Assembly (NCBI GenBank): GCA_014526335.1
Contig: JACTAT010000021.1
Coordinates: forward strand, 443,305 to 507,304
Length of the DNA stretch: 64,000 bases
Direction: 5' to 3'
Source of the DNA: Chrysaora quinquecirrha
Lineage: Eukaryota; Cnidaria; Scyphozoa; Semaeostomeae; Pelagiidae
The notes below the pieces were generated by a model that saw nothing but the letters and a program-made list of their open reading frames with translations, was not told where the DNA came from and searched no databases. Both the position numbers and the translations under genes were made by a program. Below, in pieces: positions 23,037-36,787 of the stretch. How positions within the stretch are numbered: position 1 is the stretch's first letter; each line of letters opens with the position of its first letter.

Positions 23037-23130
23037 TAGACCATGCTGATGATTAAATGGAGATGCTAATGACTACAGCATGAAATTAAGATGCTTACGA
23101 ATATGGTATCAAATGAAGATGCTAATGCAA
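23037..23130. repeat. Detached copy of the MRPL4-intron minisatellite
   Basis: 'gaccatgctgatgattaaat' followed by 'ggagatgctaatga' occurs here and at 17870, with following units also alike. It is about 5 kb from the main array. Confidence 0.75.
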
Positions 23131-23465
23131 AAATACCGATTTCGCCCTGCGACAATATTGGAGACAAGCCGAAAAATGCCCCTAAAAAGCTCAACCAAGT
23201 CAATGTTGTGGGACCGTGTTTCTTCAGATCGCGGGACATATTGTTCGAGAATCCCTAGCTTTTGCGACTTTTAGGTTTTACCGGTTTTACGGCCGCGGCA
23301 AAATCACCGATAAAGAGCCAAAGAGGGGGTCTTTATTCAATTGACTCGCGTGTCATGAGTTGGAAGCCTAACAAAGGGTATCCAAATCCAGTTATGGTCT
23401 GGGGCCGGATGTTCCCTCCCCCAAAGGCTGGTGGAACATTCATGGAAAATAGCGATTGACTGTAA
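23130..23465 (+). pseudogene. Possible degraded Tc1/IS630-type transposase fragment
   Basis: The frame ending near 23459 contains 'NPVMVWGRM', which resembles the '(S)VMVWG' block of Tc1/mariner DDE transposases just before the second catalytic Asp region. The rest is broken by frameshifts and stops, and neither terminal inverted repeat is clear. The identification rests on one short motif. Confidence 0.35.
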
Positions 23466-23721
23466 TGGTCATCACCAAAGATTCAGCGTCTCAGCCACGT
23501 GTTGGATGGAATGAAGTTGGGAAGAATCGATCGTTCTCACACAAAGTCATATGGTTTTGTTTTTTGCACACGTCATAATCTGCATAGGTCGACCACGTTC
23601 TAGTGCTGATTGCTGATGCTGACCAAAAGATGGCGGCTCAATGGTACAAGCTAGAAGAAAGCAATAGTGAATGAGCTGATTAATGAATATAGCGAAATTT
23701 CAGCTAGACTAGACTAAAAAA

Positions 23722-24262
23722 ATGAAATCAAGGTTCACTACTTTGGACCTGAAAGCTGCCCTTGCAGAGGTCATACAATGGTAAGTAGCTGTAAGTAAGG
23801 CCAAAAAAGTTTAGGTGGCCTAATGTAGTTAGCTAGCTATAGGTATTAAAATCTGACTCTACTGGCCTTCGAAAGTTTCTTGAAACGTTAAAATCTTATT
23901 AACATATTTATTCATTTTTTTCGTAGCGAGGCAGTTGGATTGCGAGTGGTAAATGTTTATGATATTGATGCAAAGACGTACTTGATTAAATTATCAACGT
24001 AAGTTTTGTGTTTTATTTGATGATGATGACGATGATTACTATGATTATGATTATGATGATAATGATGATGATGATTATTATTATGATAATTTTAACGATG
24101 ATAGTGATGATGATGAAAGTAATGATCCTGATGCTAATGATAATGACAATGATGCTGCTGATGATGATGATGGTGATGAGGATGATGATTTCTATGATGA
24201 TTATGATAACGATGATAGTGATGATGATTATAATAATGATCCTGATGTTAATGATGCCAATA

Positions 24263-24325
<63 letters not shown>

Positions 24326-27300
24326 CCAATGATGATGATGCCAATGATGAAGATGATTATGATGATGATAATGATGCTGTTGATGATGATAATGGAGATG
24401 ATGATTATGATTATGATGATGATAGTGTTTTAATGATGTTGATGATTTGTTTTTCAGTGGTGATAAAAAGCTGGTTATTCTCATTGAATCTGGTAATAGA
24501 ATTCATTTGACTGAATTCGATTGGCCAAAAAATTTGATGCCATCTGGTTTTTCCATGAAGGTATAAATTCTTCATTTTGCCATGCACACCGAAGCCTTGA
24601 AATATTAGTTACTCGCCTAGATTTTTCCATCCAAATCTGGAAATTATGTGTCCTGTGCGCAGTTGGGATCCCATTTATTTAGGGTGGTGTAAACAGATTA
24701 GAGAGTACATTTTGTCACAAGCCTGCTGACTCAATTTTTCCTGTATTTCTGTATGCCTTTATAATGCATTGTATACTAAAGATAGTTGATAACTATTCAA
24801 TATCTTTTTGCAGTGTCGCAAGCATTTAAGAGGCAAAAGATTATCTTCTGTGAGCCAACTTGGTGTTGATAGAATTGTAGATTTCTGTTTTGGCTACAAT
24901 GAAGCTGCACATCATTTCATTGTGGAACTTTATGACAGAGTAAGTGAGTTGGATATGCTTAAAGTCCTGGCTAAACTAGGAGACATGTTGTGCATGACAT
25001 TGTCATATGTGACATGTCCCTTCGATGTCTCACAGTTTAGCCACCTCAGACACGTTGTGTAGTTTGTGACAAGATTTGTAGTGAGATACATGCAATTGTT
25101 TCTTGGAGACAACAGAAACATTTCTTATCTTCGTGACTTAGTGGATATGTTGCTCACTTGTCACTCGCATGTTAAGCCTTCTTAGGAGACATGCCGAATA
25201 CAACGTCACATGTGAAATGTCTCCTTTAGCCATAGCTTAAGTGACTTGAAACATACAGTGAGTCTCTATTCTAATGTATTTCAGATACATATTTGAATTG
25301 TATAAATTGTCCGTTCTAGGGAAATATAATACTAACTGATCATGAATACACTATTCTTCAACTATTGAGAGTAAGGAAAGATCATGATGATGTTCGGTTT
25401 GCTGTAAGAGAAAGATATCCTGTAGAGAAAGCAAGGGTTGCAGAACCAATGATCACACAAGAAAGGTTAGTAGAAGATCACTCACAGTAATTTTTTGCCT
25501 TACTCTTTTTCTGGACCAAAGTCTTCTGAAGTCCCATAGTGAGTGAAGTTATTAAAATTTTTACAGTAATATTAAAGCATGTTCTCTGTATGACTCAATA
25601 GAAGCTGAGCTATCTTGCTTGAGCTGCACTAGAAGAATTCGAGATTCCAAAAATTAGAAAATTTCAAGCCACGGATATTATGAATAAAACCAAGGATTGT
25701 TTTAAGAGGAATATTAAGTAATTATTGTAGCAAAACAGACTAATGTTGAGGCAAGAGTAACTCTTAAAGACCCCTAAACTCTATAGACCTTGAGGAGCCA
25801 ACAAAAATTTCCCTTTGAGGAAATGGATAGAAGCTCACCAGTTCATTGTGGAAAAGACAGTTGAAAAACATACATAAATTGGCACTTTCTCTCAAGAGAA
25901 TACCTGAGGGCTTAAGGCCTCATGCTGTTCTAGTAAGTTAGTTAGGCTTATACTTGCTGTCTTCACAAGGTATGGATTTCTATCACACAAGAAAGGTTAG
26001 TAGAAGCTCACAGGTTGTTGGCTGAATAGCCCAGGGCTAGTGGGACCACAGTCTTTCCTCTCGATGTGACCACACCTTGTGATTCCTTTTTGCTTTTGTC
26101 GTGAATTACAGAGACCGACTCTCCTCACTCTGTAGCTAATTTGGCTTTTGTCGGAATCAAATCCACAGATTGCAAGTTCGACTCGCTCACCACTTGGCCC
26201 TTCTAACCACTAACTGTGCTCTGTAGCGACCCTCCTGGTACGTCAGGGATTGAAGAGCTGCTTTAATGAAAAACTTGCACTTTCAATTCCAGATTGGTTG
26301 AATTACTTCAAAATGCAAAACCTGGTGATCAACTGAAAAGAATGTTAAATCCACAATTCAGTGAGTTCAAGTTTATAAATACTGTTTTTAGACAAAATGC
26401 CTTTGAAAAGACGACTGCTTATGTAAGACGTTGTCGAGGTTTTAGAGCAGAATATGAGTTTTATTTCCATTTATTGCATACGAAAATTGCCTACTCATCT
26501 TTAAATTTTCCGTGATTAGTGATTAGTTATTGTTAGAATTTGTTCCTGGAAATGGAACTTGCATACAAGAGTTGTTTGTTGGTGAAGGTGAAGGTGAAGG
26601 TGAAGGTGAAGTTGAAATGGTGTTTTAGCGCAAGTCGCTAGGATCTCAGTAGTAGGTTAACTAATCGAGACCTCGACCCTGGCTGTGACGCTACCGTGGC
26701 TGGGCTCGAACTCTGACCACACTTAGCTTCTGACACCACGAGTCAGCGGGATTACACCACGACCCCACAATTTGTTGCTTATTTGCGGGATACAGCATTG
26801 CTTTCACTTTGACTCTTCAACTAATCATATTGGTTTCAAGCTGTATCCCGCAACGATCAAACATTGTTAGTCCAAACTTTGAGATTTGCTATACAAGCAA
26901 TGTTTGAACGCTTGGTCACGTCACAAAACAATGCTTGACAAGCAAAAATAAGCTAATTTGGTTGCAGAATGTGTTTTGACATCCAAAAACATGTTAACTT
27001 GATGCAAGCAAAATATGTTTGACAAGCAATGTTTGACAAGCAATGTTTTGCGAAATGATCGGTCAAACATTTTGCTTGTCAAGCGAATTTCAAATGTTTG
27101 ACAAACAATGTTTGATCGTTTAGCCAGGACCTGATGTGTGGAATTGTCTTGATAAAGGCACTATATGTTTGGTGTTTTATTTTCTTTTTCTCTTCGTCCC
27201 TAGTTTATGGACCAGCTCTTCTCGAACACTGCTTATTAGAAGCTGGGTTTCCAAGTGGCTGTAAAATTGGAGAGGAATTCGAAATAGATAAAGGTTTGTG

Positions 27301-30300
27301 AATAGTTGAAGCTTTTTGTTATTCCGAGTGTAATCATGCCAGTCCTATATATGACGCTCCAAAACCTTGTTTTCCTATTGTTTCACAAAATAAATGCGAA
27401 GCAAATCTGCGAAGGAGCTACCGTGCCGTCTCATGGTTAATTTTTTTTTCAAAAAGTTTATTTTTGTTGCTGTGGAAAGATTACCTTCTGATCGGTTCTT
27501 TTACGATCTACATCTGGGTATAAATTTCGTCTTAAGGCCTGATTAAACTAAGGAGACATGTCACGTGCGACATTGTCGATTCGATCCTCTGAAACTTTCT
27601 AGCACGCGGCAAAATTTGCAGTGAGAGACACGCAAATGTCTGTGGGAGACAACAGAAACATTTCTTGTCTCCGCAATTTTTGGGACATGTTGCTCGCTTG
27701 TCAATCCCATGTTGAGCCACCCTAGGAGACACGCCGCATACAATGTCGTGCGCGACACCAACATGTCTCCTAGTTTTGCCACAGCTTTAGTAAATTATTT
27801 CGGACTGTTTCTAACGATTATTCTCTGCAGACTGCTAGACGAAAAAAGCTGTCCAAAAATTTTTCTGCTGTTTCTCGCAATATTGAAATTTTGTGTTACT
27901 CAAGCAAATTTTTTTCTAAAAAGGTCCATCAGAGGAGACATGTTGTGAGATTTTTTATGACTGCCAAGTCAGGTTGTATACTTATTGAAGATGACTTCGC
28001 TTTATTTTCAGATGTGACTCGACTGTTGTCTGCATTAGAAGAAGCAGAGAAAATTATGACAAATATTTCAACGTCTGGAGAAAAGGTTCGTAGCTGTACC
28101 AAGCACTGAATAGTTTTTATTGCATAAAACACGGGTATATCTGTACGTGGATTTCTACAAGCTATTTTTGAACTACCGTTTCATTCCTTAAGCTTCTTTA
28201 AAACGAATTTTTGGAGCATTTTCGGACAATTGTTTCTAGCCTGAAGATTTAAGATCTGTCTGGTCAAGCAAGATAAAATGTTTACTTGAAGTAATGCGTA
28301 AGTTTTATATAGCAAGCCAGCTCAGCTAACCTTGCTTTGAAATCTGCCCAAATAAACGCTTTGAAAAATCTTGTCGCCTAATCGAGCTATCTTGGCCTAT
28401 TAGGCTGGCTCATCTCCCTAAATTGGCGCTCTAATTGTATTTGATCTTCAAGCTGCTATTGTTATTGTATTCTTCTGACCATTCTTAGTTCCAAAGATGA
28501 TTTCAACAGCTTTTTTAATTTTTCATTCTTAACAGGGCTTCATCGTTCAGAAAAGAGAAACAAAACCAAAGTTAAAAAATGAAGATTCTTCTGAGGAATT
28601 ACTAACGTAAGACTGTATTTGGGGTTAGATAAGTAAACAGAAAAAAGAGTGTCAAGCGGAGGAGAGCCTTGGGCTGCATAACTTTGAGAGTTATTCGGCG
28701 AACATCATGGCTCAGTGGAAGCGTCGTTGGCTCTCTGGTCATGCAGTTCAGGTTCGAATCCCATCTGTTGTGGTATGCCACTTGTGGAAAAATCTATCCT
28801 AGTTTTAACCATTCATGACAAATATATATTAATATATATGGTACTGAAGGAGGCGTAACATAGCCGAAACACAGAAAGCCAAACGGGAGGAGAGCCTTGG
28901 GCTGTATGACTGGAACAGTTACTCAGCGATTTTATTGAGCTCTATAGCTCAGTAGAAACGTCGTTGGCTCTCTGGTCATGCAGTCCATGTTCGAATCCCA
29001 GCTATAGTGGTATGCCACTTGTGGAAAAATCCATTCTAAAGACAAGGATAGGCTAAATCTAATATCGTACAAAAAAAAGACCTCTTTTATCTGAATAACT
29101 TGCATTTTATGCACTGCTGTTTGAAAACAGGAAGCCATTTAAAGAAAAAATTTCCTTTTCTAAATTTCTGTTTTGCTTTAAAGGTATACAGAATTTCATC
29201 CATACTTATTTAAACAACATCAGAACAACCCATTCAAGGAACTGCCGTCTTTTAACAAGGTAATTCTCAATTTTGTTAGTCTCCTGGTTCAGCTGAATCT
29301 CTCATAATCAAATCTCTTAGATGTAAACGGTGCCTTTTTAGTAAGGTCTTGTCCAAACATTGTGCTGATACGAGGCAGACTCAATTGCCCTCCACACACC
29401 AAAATGGTAATTCGAAATTGCAATAAAAACCGGAAAAATCTTTGGACATACTAAGTCGGACATGCACTTCAGACATAGTGATTCTCTTTCTCTGCTGATC
29501 CCATTTTAATCATCGCCAAAATCTCTCAACCTTAGGGCCTGTTTATATGGACAAAATCATCCCACCTTCCAGCCCGTCAGCTGAGCAGTGGGACGAAATT
29601 TTCAAGAGTTTATATGTAGAATTCCATCCCACCTTCCAGCCACTTGTCTCGTATTTCCGCTTTTGTTTAATTTTTTCAGACAATAGGATTATGTCTGGCG
29701 CTTGCGCATAATGAGCAATTTCATCCCACCGTCCAGCTTTCATCCCACCTTCCAGTGTCTATATGAGAGAATTTCATCCCACCCAGGTGAGATCCCACCT
29801 CTCAGCGAGTGAGATCTCACCTGACCGGGATGAAACGTTTTCCATATAAACAGAAGATGAAAATCACAAAGGTTTGTATTGGAAGGTGAGATCTCACCTC
29901 TCAGCTACAGGGCTGGAAGGTGGGATGATTTTCCCCATATAAGCAGGCCCTTAATTTGTGTTTTTCAGGCAGTTGATGAGTTTTTCTCGCAACTCGAGAG
30001 TCAAAAACTGGATGTAAAAACATTACAACAAGAAAAGTCGGCTTTGAAAAAATTGGAAAATGTCCGACAGGATCATGTTAAGAGGTTGGAAGCACTTCAG
30101 AAGTCACAGGTAATTTTTCTAGTGCAGGGTTTTTTCTCCAAACAGTGGTTAATATAAAGTCCTGGCCATAACGTAGCGACTACTGTTTTTTTGGGGGCTG
30201 CAGCCCCCCCTAATAATTTTTTTCTTTTTCCTATACTATACTGCCAAAGGTAGCGAACTTTTGGCAACGTTTGGCCGCCTTGTTGGGCCAGCCAACATCA

Positions 30301-33300
30301 TGTTTGGTGAAGTTAGGTGAAGTTTGATCAGGACAAAAACTTACCGAACATTTCAGAATTTTTGGCTTCCTTTGGCCACCCTAGACCAAACATGCAAAAA
30401 ACGTTGGGCGCAATTATGGATGCAAATTTGGCGACGTTTGGCCAAGACCTAAAATACACTTTGAGGAAAAAATTATCATGACTTATTACACGAGTCCCAC
30501 TTGTCGCAGCTACCATCTTAAGTTGTTGTTGTTGTCAAAGTTGTTGGTATAGATATTATGAGCGGAACTGAGACCCGTGTAATAAGTCTAAAAATGATCC
30601 AAACGCCTGACTAAAGTCGGCGGCCAACGTTGGTCAAGAGCCCGAATAACAAATGAACGAATAAGAAAACGAAAATTTAGATTCTCGTAATTCTTCCCTT
30701 TTAAACCTCTGAATGGCCCGGTATGATTACATTACCCCGGGGCCCGATTACATCAGTCCTGCCTAACTTGAGTATTATTTATTTTTTCAGGATGAAGGCA
30801 TGCACAAAGCTGCATTGATTGAGCTCAACCTGCATTTGGTAAGAAACTTTGATAGTTCTGAAAACAAGAAAAAGCTTCAAGCTCTTTATACTATTTTCCG
30901 CCCTTGGCCTTATACTACAGTTACTTTACCCTATAGCTGTTTTCACCGGTCAAAGATAACTGCCAAAACCAGTTGAAAGATCAAAACTGGTTTTGGAAAG
31001 GTTGGGAAGAGAAGTACCTATTTAGGGTTCGAGCAAATGACGTTTCAACTGACCAAAAGAGCTAAATAAAATAGTCGAGTACCTCAAGGTTGTCCTCCCG
31101 TTTTGCTCTTTATTTCGGCTTTGTCGAGCCTTTATCTGTACTATACATTAGTCATGAATAGCAAACACTAAGATTGATTTTTCAGTGAGGGCTTACAATA
31201 GATGGATTCGAGCCTGGACTGCATGATGTTCGAGATCCAACGACAATCCCTTTGAGCTAAAAAGTACCCAATGAAATCTTCGTTTTTCCATCTTGCTTTG
31301 TGTTTCGGCTATGTTGAGTCTCTATAGTACCTTCCATATTCTTAAATATTTTTATGAAAAGCAGATTGATTGAGTTTAAATATTTTTTTACTTAAGATTT
31401 TGCAATTTAGCCTCGAGTAACAGGCTTAGTCAAACATGCATTAATTTATAAAGTTGCTTATTCACAGGTAGACCAAGCAATGAAAGTGGTGAACAGTGCT
31501 ATAGCAAATCAAATCGACTGGGAAGAAATAAATGATATTGTAAAAGAAGCACAATCACAGGGAGATCCCGTCGCATGTGCAATAAAATCACTCAAATTGG
31601 AAACAAATCAAATCACCATGAAATTAATGTATGTTTTTGTTTTTTTTCTTGGTTTTTTCTACTTTCCTTTCATTTTTTCATTTCTTCTCTTTTTTGTTTC
31701 TTCTCTTTGTTACAGTTTTTTATGTTTTTATTGTATGTCCTGTTTTTTTTATTTTCGTTTATTTTTCTATTCTTTTGCAACCTTATTTGTTCTATCATTT
31801 GTTTACCTTCGCTATTTTAGACTTCTTGTTTTGTCGTTTTGCTTCTGCTTTTGTTTAGAGTATAACTTGTCAGATTATTCAATAATTGCTTTTTTTATTG
31901 CTCTTTTTATTACTTTTTATTTTTTTGCTTTTTCCTGGTTGCTCTTATTTATTACTTCACTTATTCATAATTTTATTCTTTTATTATCCGATTTTACAGA
32001 GATCCTTATCATCAAGATTCAGAGGACTCTGATTCTAGTGAAGAAGAAAAGCGTAATATCAGGAATAAAAAGAGCAAATCACAAGTAAATCTTTGAATTA
32101 TTCAGAATTTATATTTTCGCGTAGATATACAGTATATCACTCTACATTTTGCTTCAAAATCACGAATAATTTGAGAAGAATTGAAAGAAAGCATTCAAGT
32201 CCAATCAAAAACTTTTTTTGCTAGCAGCAAGACAAAAATGTTTGCTGAGCATTGTTTTAAGACGTGGCAAAACTGCCAAACAGTTTGCTTGACAAGCAAA
32301 TTTCAGATGCTTGAAGGCCTAAGGGCCTAAGTTCATTCTTTAGATTGCCTTGTGATTGCCCTAGGTAGCCTTGTGTTAATGAGTAGTCCTTTTGCTCGCC
32401 ATACGAAAGCCATACTTTTAGCCTGGGAGCGGGATCAGTCTCGAAGCTCTTCTCCCAAAAAGGACGAAGCCATTTGGGCAAGCTACGTACTTGCCGAAGA
32501 CAGTAAACCTTTCCTTCTATTCCTGCCTCTATTTTCTTAAATCGAAAAAAAAACTAAATAAAAATCATTCGTCCTTGCAGACTTCAAATATGGTTTTTGT
32601 TGATATTAATCTTGGTTTATCAGCTTTTGCAAATTCTCGATTGTAAGTCTGCATTTTTTAAGTTTTCTTTCTTACTTTTGGCCTACAATTGGTAATTATC
32701 ATTTTCGAGTTTGAGTGCCAATGTTCATGCTAATTTGTCATTTCTTTAGATACCATGATCAGAGAAGGCAAGCCGCAACTAAAGAGAAAAAAACAGTCGA
32801 TGCCTCGAAAGTGGTAAAAAATTTTCACATGCTAAGATGATATGTGCAAATGGAAGGTTTAACTAAGTTTTTTCATAACAGCAGCAGCAGCTGCAGTGCA
32901 AAAGAACCATCACTGTTTAACTGGCTTTCTATTTTAATAATTTCACCAGCCGCCCCTTCTCAAATGGCAGACGCGTTTCGCTCTTATTGGAGCTCATCAG
33001 TGACATGTGTGAGAATCGAACCGGGGTTTATTTCACTTTCTATTCCAATTAAAAAATACGAACATTTCCTCTTTTCTCTTAGGCCTTGAAATCTGCCGAG
33101 AAAAAGACAAAACAAACGTTAAAAGAAGTCGCCACATCAGCAGTTATAAACAAAGCAAGAAAAACGTACTGGTAAGGACTTTATAATTTAAGACTGGGTC
33201 GAGTCTGATTTTCGCGCCAAAATGACGGGAGAGGAGACGAGAGATTTGTCAGCTGTTGGGTGAAAATCTTGATATTATGCGTGATCTACAAATAAAATGT

Positions 33301-36300
33301 TTGTTGTTCCCTTGAAAGATCTGTTTGATTATAGTTGCAAATACGAAATAGAAAATAAGAAAATTGGTAGTTCCGGGGACAGAATTGATAAATTATGGTC
33401 TCTGTGGCGCAGTGGTTAGCCTACAGGACTGGCAAATATTATGGGTTCTAGCCACTGTCTTTATACTTGTGTTGCAGAGATAACAACCTTGAGCAAGTTG
33501 TTAAACACAAATGTGCCTCTCTACCCAGGTGTATAAACGGGTACCTGGTCAGTAGTTATGAGCGCCGTTTGTGGCTGCACCCTGCTATATTCTATATGCC
33601 TCCAGACCAGGGGTAAAGTGTAAAACCGACTAAGTAGCCCCAGGCTGCAATGGCTGCCAAATCACTGACATTTTCGGTAAATCTAGCATATTCATGAGCT
33701 TAATCCCCTCGCCCTCAAACAATGTTGAGACTATTGATGTTTCTCTCAGCAATCGCGCGAGGCCAGAATTTAGCTGGAAATTTTAGTGTTAAACAACATT
33801 GTTTAAGGGGGAGGAGGGCGAGGGCGAAGCAATAGCAGGCAGTGAAAGAGAATTTCAGCACAGGCGTTATGAGCACCGTGTGTGGCTACACCCTGCTATA
33901 TGGTATATGCATCCAGTCCAGGGGTAAAGTGTAAAATCGACTGAGTAGCCCCAGGCTAGTAGCAGTCTAGAAAACGTCAACTTTAACTTTTTATAGAATG
34001 TATTCCGTATAAGCTGTTTATTCTGCCAAATCCTTTTCATATTCATTGTCGATGATATAGTCAATTATAAACTATGTTTAGAGGCATGATCACTTACTGT
34101 CCAGCATTCCGGAACAAGAGGACGGAATGGGAAATTTGAAGGTGCTGTTGTGCTGTGGCATAATCCAGCCTGCTCGTGATATAAGAACTCAGCGAGGTCC
34201 GGGTCCCGACCCCAGCTACAGTAACGTCACAGCCAGGGTCGAGGTCTCGATTAGTTAACCTACTACTGAGAGCCTAGTGACTGACGCTAAATACACCATT
34301 ACACCACCTTCACCTTCCAATTTTGCAACGTGGCTGGGAACGTTTGACGCTCAGCGATCTCGGTTTGGTGTTAGCCTCGGTTTGATGAGCGATAACTGGG
34401 ACTCAGACTCACGTAATAAATAACTCTAGTCAGGGAGACTAAAATACCTACCCCCATATTAACTCGGAATAAAATTGCATTTTAATCTAATTAAAAACCT
34501 AAGCATTTGTTCTTTATTTAGGTTTGAGAAGTTTCTGTGGTTCATTAGCTCAGAAAACTTCATCGTCATTGCTGGAAGAGATCAACAACAAAACGAACTG
34601 CTTGTCAAAAGATATCTCAAAGCTGGTGAGAGTTTGAAGCCTCTTTTCTAATTTTTTGCCTCGTTTCCAGGCGGGTTCTTTTTGTCATTTGATCATATTT
34701 TCCACAGGTGATCTTTACGTTCATGCTGATCTACACGGAGCCAGTAGTGTTGTTATCAAAAACCCAACTGGTCAACCAGTGCCGCCACGTACCTTGAACG
34801 AGGCTGGTACTATGGCAATTTGTTACAGTGCTGCATGGCAAGCTAGGATCGTAACGAGTGCATGGTGGGTCTACCACAACCAGGTAAGTAAAACAAAAAA
34901 TCTTCGTTTTGTTCTTTAAACGTGGTAGTTTTGCCGAGTTGAAAGCATAATGCATTAACGTAAAAGGACTTCGAGGACGTATAGCTTAATTTAGGGAATG
35001 CCCTTTTAGGAATACCTTCGATTTCGAAAACAGAACAAAACCATAGCAAACAACATTCGTTATTGATTCAAACGGTTGAAGTATGCTTCAAAACCCCCAT
35101 AACTAACCGTAACTCTAACCATTACACTACACGTTTTTTTTTATAAGAAACCTGGCTCGGGGCCTAGTTCTAAAAGTTTCTTAATTTTTGGCCTAATTTT
35201 AGTTCTAAAAGTTTCTTAACACTTTTTTAATTTAATTGAAATAAATTGCAGTAAAAACGATTAAAAAACGTGAATATTGCAAGAAAATTATTAATTTTAT
35301 TGAATTAAAAAGAGTCAGCCCTGCTGGTGCGAGAAGTTGCACGGAAAAATGCTTGAGAATTGATTACTACGTCCACAAATATGAAATCAGTATGTTGGAA
35401 CACTGACACAAAAATGTCTTAAGTTTCTTAACTCCTTCCTCCTAGTTCTAAAAGTTTCTTAACTTTTGGGGTGTCTTGTTCTAGGTTTCTTATAAACCGG
35501 TTTCTTATAAAAAAAAAACGTGTAACCCAAAACCTAACCTTAAAACCCTAACCCTTACCCTAAAACCCTAACCTTACACCCAATCCCTGCCCTAAGCTCA
35601 AACCGTACTGCACTGTACTACACTGTTTCTCTGTGAAAGTTACCCACTAAACTGCATTTTAGCGCAAAATTTCCGCATAATTTTGGGACAATTTAGGGAC
35701 GACTTTCAATTGACTTTAAAGACATTTCAGGGATCAGTCGAACACTAACCGTAATGACTAAGAACGCAGCTTTGCCCCTAAATTTAGGGAAAGGATAGGA
35801 TCAATTTGGAGAAAAAGTTGGTTTAGATTCGATTTGCACACAGTCAGAACTACTCGCCAACTGCTGTTCAAACAATAGAAATTTTAAATGACGTCACAGT
35901 TTCTTGAAAATTTCACACCAGAATAGGCCAAAAATTATGTAAAAAAACATCTATAAAAACCAGAAAATGAATGCTACATGAGATATTGTATCTTGCCTTA
36001 CAGTTATCAATGAAATTCTTTGCATTTCCTTTCTAAGAAGATCTGCTTTCGGAATCTACATCTTGTTTTTATGCCTAGGCCAATATTGCCAGTATTTTGG
36101 CAGATTTTGTTGCGATTCGAGGAAATTCGATTTGAGGCCTGGGGACAGGGTTGAGCAGTTGCAACTAGTTAGCTTTATTTCCATAGATTCGTAGGTCGAC
36201 ATAAGCCCGGCTTTAAGACAATAACTATATTTTTTGTACTAGGTTTCAAAAACAGCCCCGTCTGGTGAATATCTAACAACTGGAAGTTTCATGATTCGAG

Positions 36301-36740
36301 GAAAAAAGAATTATCTCCCTCCGAGTTATCTGATGATGGGATTTGGCATAATGTTTAAGTTGGATGAAACGTGTGTTGCAGGACACGCCAATGAACGAAG
36401 ACCTAAAAATTATGATGATGATGATAACAAGGTAAGAAATAAAAACGTTCCTATGATAACTAAGACTCGGGGAATAAGTCAGGCTCGGCGGCGACTGTAG
36501 TTTTATGTATGCGTCTTGGGGTTCCCTCGCTCGGCGTCCCCGCCACGTGTGGTGCGCGTCGTTTCCGACCTCATTGGGAAGGTCTTATTGTTTTTATCCT
36601 GTCATTGGTAGATAGAAATATAACTGTAGTTTTTTATTTTTGTTTTATTAAAAATTTTAGTGATATAAATTAGTAGCTAGGCCTAAATTAGCTGTAAGTC
36701 AGCTATTTTTGTTTTTGTAAATGGCCTACTTTAAATACAT

Positions 36741-36787
<47 letters not shown>

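Noticed and set aside
28700..28815. Functional tRNA gene
   Set aside because: Boxes A and B are present, but no acceptor-stem pairing is seen and the sequence continues as a repeated SINE body. The same applies at 33398, 40445 and 57036.
31640..31990. Phe-rich membrane-like open frame
   Set aside because: It is T-rich intron 13 of NEMF read through from the exon. The donor at 31628 and acceptor at 31999 are clear.
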